A DNA stretch of 64,000 nucleotides from Ruminococcus sp. XPD3002 (GTDB lineage: Bacteria > Bacillota > Clostridia > Oscillospirales > Ruminococcaceae), in NCBI GenBank assembly GCA_900119535.1, contig FPJT01000010.1, forward strand, positions 62,001 through 126,000, in the 5' to 3' direction. The translations under genes and the position numbers were made by a program. The notes beneath the pieces are model-generated. The model did no database searches and was not told where the DNA came from. It saw only the letters and a program-made list of their open reading frames with translations. Positions 63,193-64,000 of the stretch are shown here, one piece after another; position 1 is the first letter of the stretch, and every line of letters begins with the position of its first letter.

Positions 63193-64000
63193 TGATGTTC
63201 CACGGCTATGACCTTGTAAGTGATTGGAAGAACAGTCAGTGCGGACAGACAGCAGTTGCTACGAAGCGAGGAAAGAAGTACTTTCTTAAGAAGTATCAGA
63301 CTCCTGTTGCACCGCTGAATAACGGCACTCTCGATGCTAAGACGTTCGCTCACAATCAGGAGCTTTTCAATAAATTCGTCGCTACAAGAAAAGGCGTAAA
63401 CACAACTATCCGCACTATCGCAGGCGCAGGCGGCAATATAGTCATACCCTGCGATGAGTTCATAGAGGGCAATCAGTACGTTGAAGCCGCTGAATTCGTG
63501 GACGGCGCTATCAGTGACGACGAGACAGAGGCAGTTCTTGCAAGTCTTTCCACAGACGTAAAGAAGCTCCTTATGCAGACCGCCGCAGGCGCATTGTTCA
63601 GCGTACACAGCAAGGGCATCATCCACAGCGACCTTAAGCTGAAAAACGTCCTCCTTGTACGCAACAAGACAGGCAACTATGTTGCAAAGCTCATCGACTT
63701 CGACAGCAGCTACTTCGTTGACGATAAGCCCGATGAGATTGTCGGAACTATAGATTACTACTCCCCTGAGCTTGGCGAATACGCCGATTCAGAGGACGAA
63801 CGCGAGGAGATCGCTAAGAAGATAACCGAAAAATCGGACATATTCTCACTGGGACTCATTTTCCACTATTACCTTGCAGGCGCACTTCCCGAAGCGGTTT
63901 CACTTACCGAAAAACTGGAAAAGCGCAAGGCTAAGGGTAAAGTCGTATACTGCTGGATAATGCTCAACAGCGGATGCGAGCTTAAGATAAGTCCCGAGAT
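63192..64000 (+). CDS. Serine/threonine-type protein kinase (gene runs off the right edge)
   Basis: At least 269 residues, incomplete at base 64000. FLKKY supplies the candidate ATP Lys (near 33). Catalytic loop GIIHSDLKLKNVLL (HxDLKxxN with HSD in place of HRD) near 140, metal motif DFDSS instead of DFG near 162, and GTIDYYSPE activation-segment end. The start ATG overlaps the phosphatase stop (TAATG). Probably phosphorylates a partner in the VWA/PP2C triad. Termini beyond the kinase core cannot be seen. Confidence 0.82.
   Translation, partial: MMFHGYDLVSDWKNSQCGQTAVATKRGKKYFLKKYQTPVAPLNNGTLDAKTFAHNQELFNKFVATRKGVNTTIRTIAGAGGNIVIPCDEFIEGNQYVEAAEFVDGAISDDETEAVLASLSTDVKKLLMQTAAGALFSVHSKGIIHSDLKLKNVLLVRNKTGNYVAKLIDFDSSYFVDDKPDEIVGTIDYYSPELGEYADSEDEREEIAKKITEKSDIFSLGLIFHYYLAGALPEAVSLTEKLEKRKAKGKVVYCWIMLNSGCELKISPE

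Overview
The window looks like a chromosomal segment from a low-to-mid GC anaerobic Firmicute of the gut or rumen Clostridia, most probably a Ruminococcus-type (Oscillospiraceae) bacterium. The reasons are the classic Firmicutes origin gene order (serS-parB-parA-noc-rsmG-mnmG-mnmE-jag-yidC-yidD-rnpA-rpmH | dnaA-dnaN-yaaA-recF-remB-gyrB-gyrA), sporulation-lineage genes (spo0A, gpr, ytaF), oxygen-defence genes of anaerobes (flavodiiron protein, FTR-like protein), a GH95/GH26 glycan-degradation pair, strong GGAGG ribosome sites and frequent TTG/GTG starts. The species call is an inference.

Layout. 1-3.9 kb: a GDPD tail, a MutS-like ATPase, a Spo0A homologue whose receiver lacks the usual phosphoacceptor Asp, and a TtcA-type thiolase. 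3.9-4.8 kb has no intact protein gene, but holds a candidate ~205-nt ncRNA and a 28-codon remnant of a MATE exporter gene that still has its promoter and attenuator-like leader. 4.8-7.5 kb: thioredoxin and FTR-like protein, a ~218-bp dispersed inverted-repeat element (copy A), the flavodiiron protein, and two tandem paralogous membrane microproteins. 7.8-31 kb is the replication-origin block. Leftward genes cover chromosome partition, tRNA modification and membrane insertion; rightward genes cover replication initiation, the clamp and gyrase. Three parS sites lie between parA and noc and a fourth between mnmG and mnmE. DnaA-box-like motifs flank dnaA, and the dnaA-dnaN gap has a DnaA box / GC block / DnaA-trio arrangement typical of the unwinding site.

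31-42 kb: repeat copy B, a metallophosphoesterase, YtaF, an orphan carB, a DnaA-box-like cluster 15 kb from dnaA, a small lipoprotein, an array of nine back-to-back hairpins, a PepV-like dipeptidase, an orphan MsmX/UgpC sugar ATPase, a pseudouridine synthase and NrdR with neighbours. 42-48 kb: a degenerate HAD protein and a GntR-ABC-CPBP operon that looks like an envelope or peptide-stress module. 48-59.6 kb: Gpr, ribosomal protein S20, aspartate kinase, a second hairpin array, the GH95 and GH26 glycoside hydrolases, a flavin reductase, YajC, a DUF4003 protein and the rplJ-rplL operon with its L10 leader. 59.6-64 kb: a Nudix hydrolase, a MITE-like element and a TerY-type VWA / PP2C phosphatase / protein kinase triad that runs off the end.

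The most unusual content is non-coding: two dense arrays of unrelated palindromes, a dispersed inverted-repeat family with a compensatory base-pair change between copies, an ectopic DnaA-box cluster, and a RAYT transposase remnant next to a MITE whose relative lies 35 kb away. Motif and base-pair statements come from reading the sequence by eye; no search or folding program was run.
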